Shown one piece after another: positions 1 through 10,191 of a stretch of 64,000 bases of DNA. Made by a program: the position numbers and the translations under genes. Source of the stretch: Vesta saturnalis. Taxonomy: Eukaryota; Arthropoda; Insecta; Coleoptera; Lampyridae. The notes below the pieces were generated by a model that saw only the letters and a list, made by a program, of their open reading frames with translations, was not told the DNA's origin and made no database searches. Positions within the stretch are counted from its first letter, which is position 1. Each line of letters starts with the position of its first letter. The DNA lies in NCBI GenBank assembly GCA_036346205.1, contig JARFJB010000534.1:488001-552000 (forward strand). The letters run 5' to 3'.

Positions 1-760
1 CATTCTATTCCGACACCCTAACTATACCTGACAGAAACTACTCTCCAAAAACGACGTAAACATTTCCCTGTAAGGGGAACGATTACCGATACTTGACGAC
101 ATAACATACCTAGGAGTTACATTTACCAAAAGCCTTAACTGGAACGCCGACCTGAACAAAGTACGGAACCGATCCAACCTCCTGGTCGAATAGGAGGTTG
201 TCAACCCGAAACCCTACAACATACCTACAAGACATTCATACGGCCGTCATAGATTACCGTGCGCCATTGTACGCTACCCTAAAACCCAAAGAACTAAAAT
301 CCACAGCCTCTTGTGAACGCCGAGTCCTACGAAGAATACACCGACTACACTATAGAATACCTAACGAACTCATCATACAACACGCTAACATCATACCTAT
401 CACACAACGCCTCAAAACACTGCAAACAAAGTACACACTCCGTAGGATATTCGGCGAAACAGAAGCTACCAAAAACATCCTACGCATTTCACATACGCCC
501 CTTACCCACATCCAATAAATAAGAACCCACACGAGAAACCGAAAAATAAATTCAAGCACCCTCCAACTATCCTGACCCAGAACATTGAAAATCTCCCCGA
601 AGAATTCGAAGAACTCCTTGATGACATCCCATATGCCCTGAGATAAAATCGAAGACAACCACTGCAACGGCCAAGGAATCGAGCCAATACACACCACGCA
701 CCTCATATACACCCCACATATATACTCCCAATCCAAACAAAAATAATGTAATATTATACT
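1..760 (+). pseudogene. Non-LTR retrotransposon 3' end (reverse transcriptase C-terminal part), cut by window edge
   Basis: Broken reading frames encode the tail of a LINE reverse transcriptase. Around 98-190 the translation gives YLGVTFTKSLNW, the conserved 'YLGV' block that follows the catalytic domain in Jockey/CR1-type enzymes. From about 198 to 518 another frame continues with the thumb-like region (IDYRAPLYATLKPKEL, then RRVLRRIHRLHYRIPN). An in-frame stop at 74-76, another at about 191 and a frame change show it is dead. The catalytic part lies left of the window. The open frame on the opposite strand at 350-793 is a shadow. The 3' end is not sharply visible and is placed where coding resemblance and C-rich composition fade. 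The exact LINE clade is uncertain. Confidence 0.6.
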
Positions 761-1428
761 AATAATTACTTTTTCTTTCAACCACAACACCACACACTAC
801 ATTGTATGCACGTATACAATACACACAACAATATAGCCCCACTAACACACAAAAGACCCAGGACTGAAGAGGAAGCAGACTCCTGAACAGTCCACAGGAA
901 TAAGCATTAAGAATAAGCAACACTAACAATAAGCATTCTAACTGATAAGCATACTAACACCGAAAGGATGAATCTGAAACGTATTATGCTATTAAAAGTA
1001 GTTTACAATCTTTATAAGTACAAGATTTTTTAAGCGGTAGCTGCATTTAAAAATATCGAGTTACACACAGTCAAAAAAATGTGGCATACTAGTGGTACCT
1101 TTTTTTATTCAGAAAATTAAATATATCAGACGAGATATTAGATTTATCGTAACTCCTGTATACCCAAATATTAATGAAAGTCATCTTCTTAGATAGGGAT
1201 TTCAGATTTGTATAATGTATCGTGAACCATACAATTATATTTAAATAGCTCAACTTTACACAATGATTTTTTGTGATACTAATGAAAATGTAAACTTTCA
1301 CGATTATCATAAATAATTAAAATATTTATCTTCTTTGTATTAAACCATGTATTTTTATCTTTGTATAAATTTATACGTTTCGATAATTACAGTTATCGTC
1401 CTCGGTAAATGTTAATATTTTTAAGAAT
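761..1428. other. No gene seen; AT-rich spacer
   Basis: There is no convincing coding potential. A small patch at about 900-955 repeats TAAGCA/TAAGCAT several times. The stretch at about 1360-1410 is weakly similar, inverted, to 4040-4085 on the other side of the pogo-like element. The pogo insertion may therefore sit inside an older, poorly preserved inverted-repeat element. Confidence 0.4.
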
Positions 1429-1910
1429 TAGGGGAAAGGCAGGCAAGATGGCATACTCGGGCAAAATGGCATATTGGCTCTACCGGCTAATCTAGCCCAA
1501 CAAAAATATCTATACCTATTAAATAATATTGCACAAAGCGGCAACAGTGCGTATATGCACCAGCAGATCAGTTACACCAACGACGCGGAAGTTAGTCGTG
1601 TTTGTGTTGTTCTAAGTGAGGTCGATCGAATGTAAGTCTCTAATAAATATCATTTTTTTCTTTATATATTTAATTATTTATTTATTTCTTTTATACCATC
1701 GTTATTGTAAAGTAATTGGCATTATATTGATGTATTGTTCCTTTCGTTTTATCTTTTTTAAATATCCATATTTGTGAAAAATGTTTTAACGGACAAAACG
1801 GGTAAGTCGGCATACTTATTTGCTGGGCAAGATGGCACGGTATGCCATCTTGCCCGCACTATCCCATCCTACCCGCTACAGAATTTAGTGACGCTAATCT
1901 TTTTTTGCAG

Positions 1911-3491
1911 ATGGTTTACACATATATAAGGAAAACAAATAGGGGAACCTGGGATGAAGCAAACATGGCGCGAGCTATAGACATTGTTAAAAAGAAAGGA
2001 ATGAGTTGGGCACTCTCTAGTAAAACTTTTAATGTTCCTGCAACAACATTACGGCGCCGAGTTGGAAATAAAAACAAAATAGCAATTAACACCACAAAAC
2101 ATCTTGGTTGTCAGGAAAATGCACTAAGCGAAGAGGCTGAAAAAGCCATAGTGGCTAATATACTGGAACTGGAGTCTCGCTTTTTTGGGTTAACAACCAA
2201 TGATGTTGGCGTTCTTGCTTATAAAGTTGCAGAGAAGATGAAATTGCGTCATCCATTTAATCGTCAAAAGAAAATGGCTGGGAAAACTTGGCTGCGGGGA
2301 TTCAGATACAGAAATCCTGAAATTTCATTGAGACTTCCCGAGGCTACCTCGGTTGCGCGTGCAGAAGCGTTTAATAAAGCTCAAATAGAAAAATATTTCA
2401 CTAGCTTGGAGAATGTAGTGGAAGAACATTCAATAGATAATACGATGATATTCAACATTGATGAGTCAGCGATTACTACTGTCCAAGTACCGAGCAAAGT
2501 ATTTGCCCGGAAAGGCAAGAAACAAGTAGGTGCGGTAACTAGCGCAGAAAGAGGTACTCATACTACTGTGGTAGATTGCGTAAGTTCTGGCGGGACCTAT
2601 GTTCCCCCAGCAATTATATTTCCGCGCAAAAAATATAATGCGCTTTTGTACGACGCAGCCCCTACAGGCACCTTAAGACTCTACAATGCATCTGGTTACA
2701 TGACAGGAGATCTGTTTTTTAAATGGATGCAGTATTTTATCTCCTTTGTTAGGCCAACGCCAGAGAAAAAGGCTCTACTACTTCTTGATGGACGTGTGAG
2801 CCACAAAAACATAGAAGCGTTGCAGTTAGCGAAGGAAAATTCGGTTGTACTCTTCTGCTTACCAGCCCATTGTACACACCGGCTTCAACCATTAGACGTG
2901 GCGTTTTTTGGGCCACTGCAGAAGTACTACAATCAGGCTATGACAGAATGGATGAAAATGAACCCGGATCGTCCTGTTACGATTTATCAAATCGCTCAGC
3001 TTTTTAATACAGCATATGAAAGGACAGCTACACTCACAATCGCCTTTAGTGGCTTTCGTGCTACTGGAATTGCTCCTTTCAATAGAAATATATTCCCAGA
3101 ACATATGTTCTTACCCAGTTTAAGTACAGGCATTGAAAATCCTCAAACTGATAATGATCGAAACCTACTGAACATACCATGTGATGAAAATCAGCTAGAA
3201 GCTAGTGTTCTAGGCCCTTCAACCTCCAATCTAACTAGAAATCTTGTAGCTGGGTCAAATGATACCCAACCAGCCATGTTGAATTCTGTGAATATCCAGA
3301 CATTAGTAGATAACTTGTCACCAAAACCTCATAGTGATTGTAGGAAAAACCCAAAACGTAAAACCAAGAACACTTATCAAGACGTATTGACAGAGAGCCC
3401 ATTCTTAAAAGAACTTCGTGAAAAGAAACTGAGAAAAGTTAAAGGAGCAAAGAAAAGTAAAAGAGCGGTAGTCAAAAAAAGCTGGTTGTAG
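1911..3491 (+). CDS. pogo/jerky-like DDE transposase, 526 aa
   Basis: Transposase that would cut and paste its own element in the nucleus. I start at 1911 because an intron acceptor ends at 1910; the frame is also open from 1842, but those 23 extra codons are intron-like. Residues about 10-55 form a Psq/CENP-B type helix-turn-helix (WALSSKTFNVPATTLRRR). A second DNA-binding segment follows to about 150. The DDE domain has Asp184 (FNIDES), Asp293 (LLLDGRVSHK) and Asp329 (HRLQPLDVAFFGP), with 35 residues between the last two. The second motif reads DGR where DGH is usual. The C-terminus is Lys-rich. At 3474-3480 a run of seven A precedes the stop. In the shifted frame an acidic stretch (VVDDSSDYGYNINYG) and a zinc-finger-like WSHAECAG piece follow. 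The ORF has therefore probably lost its native C-terminus to a frameshift. Confidence 0.85.
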   Translation: MVYTYIRKTNRGTWDEANMARAIDIVKKKGMSWALSSKTFNVPATTLRRRVGNKNKIAINTTKHLGCQENALSEEAEKAIVANILELESRFFGLTTNDVGVLAYKVAEKMKLRHPFNRQKKMAGKTWLRGFRYRNPEISLRLPEATSVARAEAFNKAQIEKYFTSLENVVEEHSIDNTMIFNIDESAITTVQVPSKVFARKGKKQVGAVTSAERGTHTTVVDCVSSGGTYVPPAIIFPRKKYNALLYDAAPTGTLRLYNASGYMTGDLFFKWMQYFISFVRPTPEKKALLLLDGRVSHKNIEALQLAKENSVVLFCLPAHCTHRLQPLDVAFFGPLQKYYNQAMTEWMKMNPDRPVTIYQIAQLFNTAYERTATLTIAFSGFRATGIAPFNRNIFPEHMFLPSLSTGIENPQTDNDRNLLNIPCDENQLEASVLGPSTSNLTRNLVAGSNDTQPAMLNSVNIQTLVDNLSPKPHSDCRKNPKRKTKNTYQDVLTESPFLKELREKKLRKVKGAKKSKRAVVKKSWL

Positions 3492-3547
3492 ATGATAGCT
3501 CCGATTATGGTTATAACATAAATTATGGTGAAAGTCAGAGTGATTAA

Positions 3548-3695
3548 AGATGGTTAAAGTACCGTGTTGGTTTATGGTCCCATGCCGAGTGTGCAGGATT
3601 ACCAACAGGTAAAAGTTTTGCGAAGGGTTGGTTAAAGCGTGTGTTATGGTCCCATGCAGTGCAGGATTACCAAAGGGTAACGTTTTGCGAAATAT
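3548..3695 (+). repeat. Two-copy tandem duplication downstream of the pogo transposase stop
   Basis: The segment containing TGGTCCCATGC, GTGCAGGATTACCAA and GTTTTGCGAA occurs twice in a row, about 75 bp apart. In one frame it reads WSHAECAGLPTGKSFAKG. This resembles the small C-terminal W-x-H-x2-C zinc-finger of some jerky-like transposases, so it is probably a duplicated, now untranslated, C-terminal exon piece. Confidence 0.5.
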
Positions 3696-4136
3696 GTGTA
3701 AACTGAACTTGTTTTCTTTATTTCTAGTTATTTTATTTGTTGTCCAAAATATTTTTTTATTTGTATGCCATCTTGCCCAGCATGGTCGGGCAAGACGGAT
3801 TTATAAGGGTTTTGTAATTTATTTTTTTCAAAATAAACGTTTCTTGAAAGTTAATCATTCTTTAATGTAAAACAAACTACACTCTTGTGACCATCTCTAC
3901 GAATAAAAATTATTGCCTTGGATTGAAAAATATGGCATTTACAGGCAAATCAAAGATGCTATGCCATCTTGCCCGCCCTTCCCCTATTAAAGATGTCAAA
4001 ATAAATTTGTGAAATATGAAAATTGAAAATGTAAATATCAAAATAACCGTAATTGTTATCGAAACGTATAAAGATAAATAAAAACTACACGATTTAATAT
4101 CTAATAGTATTATTTTGTAATCCTTGTTTAAATATA

Positions 4137-5765
4137 CAGGGTGTTCCGAAATAAGTGTAACAGACTGCGGAAGCAGATAGTATGAATGAAAATAAGAAGA
4201 AAAGTTGTTATAAACATGATGCAAACTCTAGATATACAGGGTGTTTTATTTGAGAAAAAAATAACCTTTTTTACGGTAATTCAATAACAGCTGAAGATAC
4301 GATGCAACTCAGAAAAATGAGATTGCATGACGAACGTTAAATTTTCAAATTTAAAAACCAAGGTTCTTACTATTAATGAATCTTGGTATATTGTATACCT
4401 TGGAAAAATTGTCATCTTCAATATATTGGCCAAACATCTTAAAGATTACGAAATATACTACACCAACATAAGAATGACTGTAGAATTAAACCAGATTCTT
4501 CAGCTCTGACTTATAAAAATTGTTACTACAGAAAGAAGCCATGTAAGAAGAAAGTTTCTCGAAATGTACTACATTAAGTTCAATGAACAAGCAATGAACT
4601 TTAGAAACGATGTTAATAATTTAAGTAACATTTACATTCACCTCCAAAATTTTTATAAATAGTTTATGTGGTAAATATTTGTCTTTAGTTCATTAAGTTG
4701 TAACTTTCATTTTGACTAAATTACCATTTCTTAGTTTTGTAAATTCTAACACTTAGTTCTTGAGAGTAATTTTCTAATTTAGTTAGTTAACTATTGTAAT
4801 CTGTCGTTTTAGTATGTGTCATTTTGAAAAGTGTATACCGGATAGGAATGGTCGGACGTACTACGAGAAATCATATTCTCGAATTCCTGCTTCCCTAATT
4901 ATTTTAGGTAAAAACACTACAGAATTTCTTTAAAGAATTGGATTCTCTTATCAGATGAATTTATTAAAATATTTTACAGCTCATGCCAATTTCAAAAATT
5001 ATGTACCGTTCCTGGACAGAATCAGCGCAGCAAAGAAATGTCCGGATGACGTTACCTTCCAAAATTAGTATAAATACTGTGATGTCAGTCTATTAGTCAT
5101 AACAATAGACTTAAAAAATGTCGCACACCGTTTCAGAACGGATAGAAATTATAAAAATATTTTATTCCGGCAATAGCACGCGCACAGTAAGTGCCTTATT
5201 TAGCACGAAACGTCCAAACCACCCGATTCCAAGCGATACTACAATTGGAAGAATGATTACCAAATTTGAAAATAATGGAATGGTGCTTCCTTTGTGTAAA
5301 TGCGAAAAAAATTAAGAAGGCAATATTCAAAGAAATGTGTTTCAAAATGAAAATACTACAAATATTAACTGCTTTTGTTAAAATCCTGGTATAAGTTTTT
5401 CGAGATATTGCGAACCAGTTCGGAATGCACGATACACCCGAATTAAAAATTTTAAAAAATAATAATTTCATTCGTACAAACTTCAGTGTCATCAGAGGTT
5501 GCTTCAGGGGGATTTTGAGAGAAGAGCAGAGTTTTGTTATGAGATGAGTTTACGTTAAATAATGAACCAAACGTACAAAATTATAGGATTTGTTCAACAA
5601 AAAGGCCTGAAATCGTTGAAATCCGATCTCAATATAGTCAAAAAATTAGTGTTTGAGTTCGAACAACGTATTGGACCAAATTGTGCAATTAAGTGGCCTC
5701 CAAGATCTGGAGATCTTGTCCCAAATGACAATTAGTTCCTGTTATTGTAGCTCCAGTTTGTAAAA
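4137..5765 (+). mobile_element. 5' part of a mariner-like element (3' end missing)
   Basis: It starts CAGGGTGTTCCGAAATAAG at 4137, preceded by TA. An internal ACAGGGTGTTTTATTTGAG copy lies at about 4235. Long non-coding leaders with repeated ACAGGGTGTT motifs are shared by the other mariner-like elements in this window (for example from 24148). The transposase remnant is at 5118. The element stops a few bases before the inverted repeat that begins at 5773, so its 3' terminus appears to have been lost when that inverted repeat formed. Confidence 0.55.
5118..5750 (+). pseudogene. Mariner-like transposase pseudogene, internally deleted
   Basis: The intact frame 5118-5315 gives an N-terminal helix-turn-helix of the DUF4817 kind (SERIEIIKIFYSGNSTRTVS, then PSDTTIGRMITKFENNG). 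Further downstream, frame-shifted pieces read FHSYKLQCHQRLLQGDFERR (about 5460-5515), the conserved linker before the catalytic domain. They are followed by IKWPPRSGDLVPND (about 5691-5732), the motif that carries the third catalytic acid. The whole central DDE region, including the first two acids, is deleted and several stops are present. It is therefore non-functional. Confidence 0.7.
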
Positions 5766-6960
5766 AATCAATGATTTTGCAAGCTTGAATTTACACTTGA
5801 TAACAGCCTGACGCAAGTCACTTTGTAAGCTTACTTTAAGGATTATAAAAGCTTGCATTTACACTTGTATATAGCTTAATGAAGACTTTTTAAAGGGTAT
5901 TTTGCAAGCTTACCGAAGGCTTGCTTTGTGTTTGCAAATATGCTCCCCGACTTACTTCTAGTGGAGATACAAACCTCACGCCACAGCATCTTCATTACCC
6001 ATATGTCTGTATCTGTCACAGCTGTTGTTTGTTTCTAACAAAGTTTATCGAACAAAGAGCGGTAATTAAATACCTCTTATAAAATGGTATTACTCCCACC
6101 TAAGTACATGAAGACTTGATAAACTTCTTATGAAAAAAAAGGAAAGGGTCACGTATTTCATTCTCTCCCCGAGGGGGAGGACGGGCTGCTCGATCTTTCC
6201 GAGCTCCTTCAGCCACAATCATGGATTCCCAGCATACATACATACATTACGTATACAGGGTGAGTCACGACTGACGCGACGGAGTTTTAAGAGAAAACTA
6301 GATATATTTTTTAATTTTTGTGGCTGGGACATTGTGTAGGTCCATTATGGCTACATTTTTAAAATAATTTCAAATATACAGCGTGCTTTAAAAAAGAGTG
6401 GCATATCAAAGATATGTTTTTTTATATGGAATGCCCTATATTTTATCACATTTTTGAATTAATTATAAAAAATAAGATATACTTTCGTTAGGGTTCCCTA
6501 TACCTAAATACAGAGCGTTTTGATTTATTTTGATTTTTCTTAAATTGCAAGGTTCTGGAAAAAAAATAATTGTTACCAAACGAAACTAATTTTGTCAAAA
6601 CTGCTTCAGGATCTCGAAAATAGATTGTTCCGTCGATTTATTCGGCAATTTAATTACGAAAAATAATATACTGGGTGTTCAGATTTTTCGGTTATTATTA
6701 ATACATTCAAACTATATCTTCCGTATTTCAAATGAAACACCCTGTATATATTTGACCTGTCATGCGACCAATTAAATTATCTTCCAAAAAGTACTAAAGT
6801 ATTCCATACCTAAACCTTCACGTTTCAAAGTTATTCAACAATATGTAACAATATCACGAATATATTAAATAAAATTATTCTTAACAATTTAACAATGTTA
6901 ACTTAGTAACAAATAAATTAAATAAATATTTATTTTTACTAAGAAGCTTACATAGCAATA

Positions 6961-7567
6961 CGTCCCTTGAAGTAATTAAAACAGCCTACTTTGCGCTAAT
7001 ACAAAGTACTCTACTTTATGCAATATTGGTTTGGGGTCATAGTGCACAGTGCCGAAATGTTTTTCGATTGCAGCGCAAGGCAATCAGAATCATTGCTGGT
7101 CTTGAATATAGGGCTGACTGTCGCAACTCTTTTATTGGCTTAAAGATCTTAACTTTTCCATGCCTCTATATCCTCGAAGTCTCTGTTTTGTTAAACGGAA
7201 TCTCTCTTGGCTATTCATCAATCTGATATCCATCAGCATAATACAAGGCACAAAGATAATCTGAGAGTTAAATATTGCAGGCTGAAGAAATCTCAGAATA
7301 ATGTGTGGTATCAGTCTCAAGTATTTTTAATTTATTACCACTTGGCATAAGAGAATTGCGTTGGCATTTAAAAATAAAATCAAGAATTTTCTTGTAAATA
7401 ATGCATTTTATTCATTTGATGAGTTTTCCATCAATTCTAGGTCAATTGAATGTTAGTTCGTTCGTAATTTTATTGTTTGTTTTTTTTAACTTATTATATG
7501 TATTGTAATATGTTTGTTTTACCCGGACGAGTGTAAGTGTACTTATGTACTCATGCTGCACAATAAA

Positions 7568-7597
<30 letters not shown>
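6961..7597 (+). pseudogene. CR1/L2-group LINE 3' end with (ATT)n tail
   Basis: The translation from about 6965 gives the C-terminal region of a LINE reverse transcriptase: a LVWGHSAQCRNVFRLQRKAI block, then RIIAGLEYRADCRNSF and LKILTFPCLYILEVS. These match, nearly residue for residue, the fragment at 22937 (RIVAGLGYREDCRETF), so both come from one family. Frameshifts occur after about 7226. The 3' untranslated tail carries GAGTGTAAGTG and a CATGC box and ends in (ATT)n at 7567-7597, the family's 3' terminal microsatellite. It is 5'-truncated and dead, inserted in the 3' half of the mariner-like element. Confidence 0.75.
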
Positions 7598-7598
<1 letters not shown>

Positions 7599-7664
7599 AT
7601 AACTACTATAACTTTTTTATTCAATGCAGAGTTCTCTTCTCAAGCGAATGTCTTACATTTTGCA

Positions 7665-8199
7665 ACATAACAGGAGTGACGGTCTATCATGTCTTCTGCA
7701 GTAGTAAGAGGAGTAGCATACATTAGATTTTTAATATATCCCCATAAAAGAAATCCATGGAATATTTTCTAAAAGTAGCCAAAAGTCGTTTTTTAATAAG
7801 TTTAAGAATTTGCGACCATTTAAAGTGCCGTAGAAGAAATATGGCACAATGATATGAGTGGTATTTGTGTTTCCTTAAAATTCTGGAGACACTTGATTGA
7901 CTAATGCCTGTTTCTCTCGCAATTATTCTAGTACTGGTATTTGGATTATCAACCACGGAACCTAACACCAAAAATTCGTTATTTTCGTTATTGGTAATCA
8001 CTTTTGATTTTTCCTGTTTTGGGTAAGCAACACTTCCTGTCCCACAAAACGTTTGCAATAATCTCTCTAGTACTTTTTTATTTGGATGAATGCGGTTGGG
8101 GTACCATGCTGCGTAGACCCTTGAAGCCAATAAACAATTTCCATAACATTCACCAATAGTTAACATCATATAATTTTTTTCCTGTTTCGAATAAACCAT
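7665..8199 (-). pseudogene. Mariner-like transposase pseudogene lacking the catalytic core
   Basis: The reading frame from 8199 begins MVYSKQEKNYMMLTIGECYG, then SRVYAAWYPNRIHPNKKVLE and FCGTGSV: a DUF4817-type N-terminal DNA-binding domain. A second helix-turn-helix follows (ARETGISQSSVSRILRKHKY), then HSYH. After that the sequence jumps to the very end of the family (GYIKNLMYATPLTTAEDMID at about 7675-7735, in a different frame). All three catalytic acids are gone, so this is a deletion derivative. The leader upstream of 8199 is part of the right inverted arm. Confidence 0.75.
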
Positions 8200-9271
8200 T
8201 TTAACTTAAAATAACTATTCGTATTCCCCACACAGTGCAAATAATTAATATCCAATTATATTGACATACTATTAATTAATAATATTTGTCATTTTGACAA
8301 TAGCACACTAGATTAGAATTCAGCTTGGTAGCATCGTTTTTTGTCATTACAGTATACATATTTTGATAAGTAATATTTTAATTAAAAATTACTGCCAAAT
8401 AAATCAACGAAACAGTCTATTTTCGAGATCCTAAAGAAGTTTTGACAAAATTAGTTTTGTTTGGTAACAATTAATTTTTTTCCAAAACCTTATAATTTCA
8501 GAAAAATCAAATTAAATCGAAACGCTCTGTATTTAGGTATAGGGAACCTTAACGAAAGTCTATCTTATTTTTCATAATTAATTCAAAAATGTGATAAAAT
8601 ATAGGGCATTCCATTTAAAAAAACATAACTTTGATATGCCACTCTTTTTTAGAGCACACTATATATTTGAAATTATTTTAAAAATGTAGCCATAATGGAC
8701 CTACACAATGTCCCAGCCACAAAAATTAAAAAATATATCTAGTTTTCTCTTAAAACTCCGTCGCGTCAGTCGTGACTCACCCTGTATACGTAATGTATGT
8801 ATGTATGCTGGGAATCCATGATTGTGGCTGAAGGAGCTCGGAAAGCTCGAGCAGCCCGCCCTCCCCCTCGGGGAGGGAATAAAATACGTGGCCCTTTCCT
8901 TTTTTTTCCTAAGAAGCTTATCAAGTCTTCATGAACTTAGGTGGGAGTAATACCCTTTTATAAGAGGTATTTAATTACCGCTCTTTGTTCGATAAACTTT
9001 GTTAGAAACAAACAACAGCTGTGACAGATATAGACATATCGGTAATGAAGATGCTGTGGCGTGAGGTTTGTATCTCCACTAGAAGTAAGTCAGAGGCGTA
9101 GCATATTTGCAAACACAAAGCACGCCTTCGGTAAGCTTGCAAAATACCCTTTAAAAAGCCTTCATTAAGCTATATACAAGTGTAAATGCAAGCTTTTATA
9201 ATCCTTAAAGTAAGCTTACAAAGTGACTTGCGTCAGGCTGTTATCAAGTGTAAATTCAAGCTTGCAAAATC

Positions 9272-9762
9272 TCTTACGTACGATTGCAAAGTGGTGACTG
9301 TGAATCTTGCATTAAACATACAAACTTACATTCATAAGCGTATTTTAAGCTGCTAGGCTTGCAATTAGAAGTTCATATGAAGTTTAGAGAAAGTTTAATG
9401 TATTATCTGGGAAGACACAAATGTTGAAGGATTGTTTTTAATCATTTTTAATGAAGGAATGTCGGGAAAAATAAACACTGTTATTGGCGATAAAATACCG
9501 TATGCAACTCTTTTACAATGAGGGATTATGGCATTCGTGATATTACCGTGCCATAATCCCTTACATTATAAATGAGTTTCAGCATCTACTATTAATGATC
9601 ATATATCAATATTATTTTCTTAAAATGCACTTTATGCTTTTCCATTTGTTTTTTGTAATTTGCAGAAATTCTGTATAAAAATTAAACGAATAAAACCGAA
9701 AGGTCTTTCTTTTCGAAAAATAAGAAAGCAAGTGAGGAAGAATAAAACAAAGTTATGGTGTA
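9272..9762. other. Spacer with one strong hairpin
   Basis: No gene is recognised. At 9517-9566 an inverted repeat (AATGAGGGATTATGGCA and its near-complement, loop of about 15 nt) forms a strong stem. TTTGCAG at about 9658-9664 could be an acceptor for the downstream hAT reading frame, but this is weak. Confidence 0.5.
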
Positions 9763-10190
9763 TTGCTACAATATTTCATTTCTGATACCGATGATGAAGA
9801 AATTGGTTCCACTACTATCAACGAAACAGTTTCGGGTAAAAACGTAGCTTCAACTTTAAATGTAAGCAATCGTTCACTTTCCAATAATGAAGAATCAGAA
9901 CCAGATGAATATATGCCGCAAAAAATGTGGACCAATATTGTGTGATCAGTGGCCTCGAACAACTGATGATAGTAAGCGAATATTATTAGTCAAGGTGTTC
10001 AACGTTTAAATTCCGATTTTGATGAAACTGAAGTAGTAGTATCAGGTACGTTAGTTGAAGGACAAACTAGAAAACTTACCCGCGATTGCTTTTTTCAAAC
10101 TCTGGCAAAAAAACGTTGAGATAGTAGATGGTGTAATCTCCATTTAAGAAAACTATTTACTTCTTTTCTTGAAGACTTGTAACATTGACA
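9763..10190 (+). pseudogene. hAT transposase (ZMYM-like type), N-terminal part
   Basis: The frame from 9763 is an acidic, Ser-rich N-terminus (SDTDDEEIGSTTINETV, EESEPDEYMPQ). After a frame change the translation reads CDQWPRTTDDSKRILLVK and then GVQRLNSDFDETEVVVSGTL, FFQTLAKK. This order (DP-x-x-WP, then a GP/Q-x-L block, then a TTF-type zinc-finger entry) is that of hAT transposases related to ZMYM1-like proteins. The zinc-finger itself is cut by the foldback insertion that starts near 10192, and coding continues at 12868. Several frameshifts make it a pseudogene. No hAT TIRs or 8-bp target duplication were found. Confidence 0.55.
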
Positions 10191-10191
10191 C

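Larger units (their letters stand above)
1431..3984 (+). mobile_element. Near-complete pogo-like (Tc1/mariner superfamily) DNA transposon with TIRs and TA target duplication
   Basis: The ends are inverted repeats of about 25 bp: GGGGAAAGGCAGGCAAGATG at 1431 and, inverted, the matching copy ending at 3984, with two or three differences. Both ends are flanked by TA (1429-1430 and 3985-3986), the target duplication typical of this superfamily. The motif GGCAAGATGGCAT, or its complement, recurs at about 1442, 1459, 1826, 1842, 3767, 3786 and 3961. This gives subterminal repeats that are probable transposase-binding sites. A likely 5' non-coding exon ends at a GTAAGT donor (1632), and an intron runs to a TTTTTTTGCAG acceptor ending at 1910, directly before the transposase ATG. 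The element is about 2.55 kb and is one of the best preserved in the window. Confidence 0.88.
6256..8784 (-). mobile_element. Mariner-like element with TIRs of about 410 bp
   Basis: The termini are CAGGGTGAGTCACGACTGAC at 6256 and its complement ending at 8784, each flanked by TA (6254-6255, 8785-8786). The TIRs extend to about 6665 and 8375. The transposase runs right to left, so 8784 is the 5' end. A LINE 3' end (6961-7597) sits inside. Joining the two flanks across the element gives a perfect palindrome (CATTACGTATATACGTAATG), because the flanks are themselves inverted copies. Confidence 0.8.
5773..9271. repeat. Large inverted repeat: arms 5773-6665 and 8375-9271
   Basis: Two arms of about 893 and 897 bp are near-identical (roughly 95% by eye) in opposite orientation. 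The homology runs without interruption through the ends of the mariner-like element (6256-8784) and a further 480 bp or so into the DNA outside it. Outer-arm landmarks are GCAAGCTTGAATTTACACTT and GTGGAGATACAAACCTCACG. The latter also occurs at about 14151 in front of a LINE ORF1. Inner-arm landmarks are GAGTCACGACTGACGCGACG and TGGCTGGGACATTGTGTAGG. The middle (6666-8374) is not repeated. Confidence 0.88.

Noticed and set aside
350..793. 147-aa minus-strand frame with hydrophobic stretches
   Set aside because: Antisense to LINE reverse-transcriptase remnants; the hydrophobicity comes from the complement of a charged coding strand.
9763..9945. piggyBac transposase N-terminus (acidic DTDDEE... 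stretch)
   Set aside because: No piggyBac catalytic motifs or TTAA-flanked TIRs follow; the next segments match the hAT/ZMYM-like layout instead.
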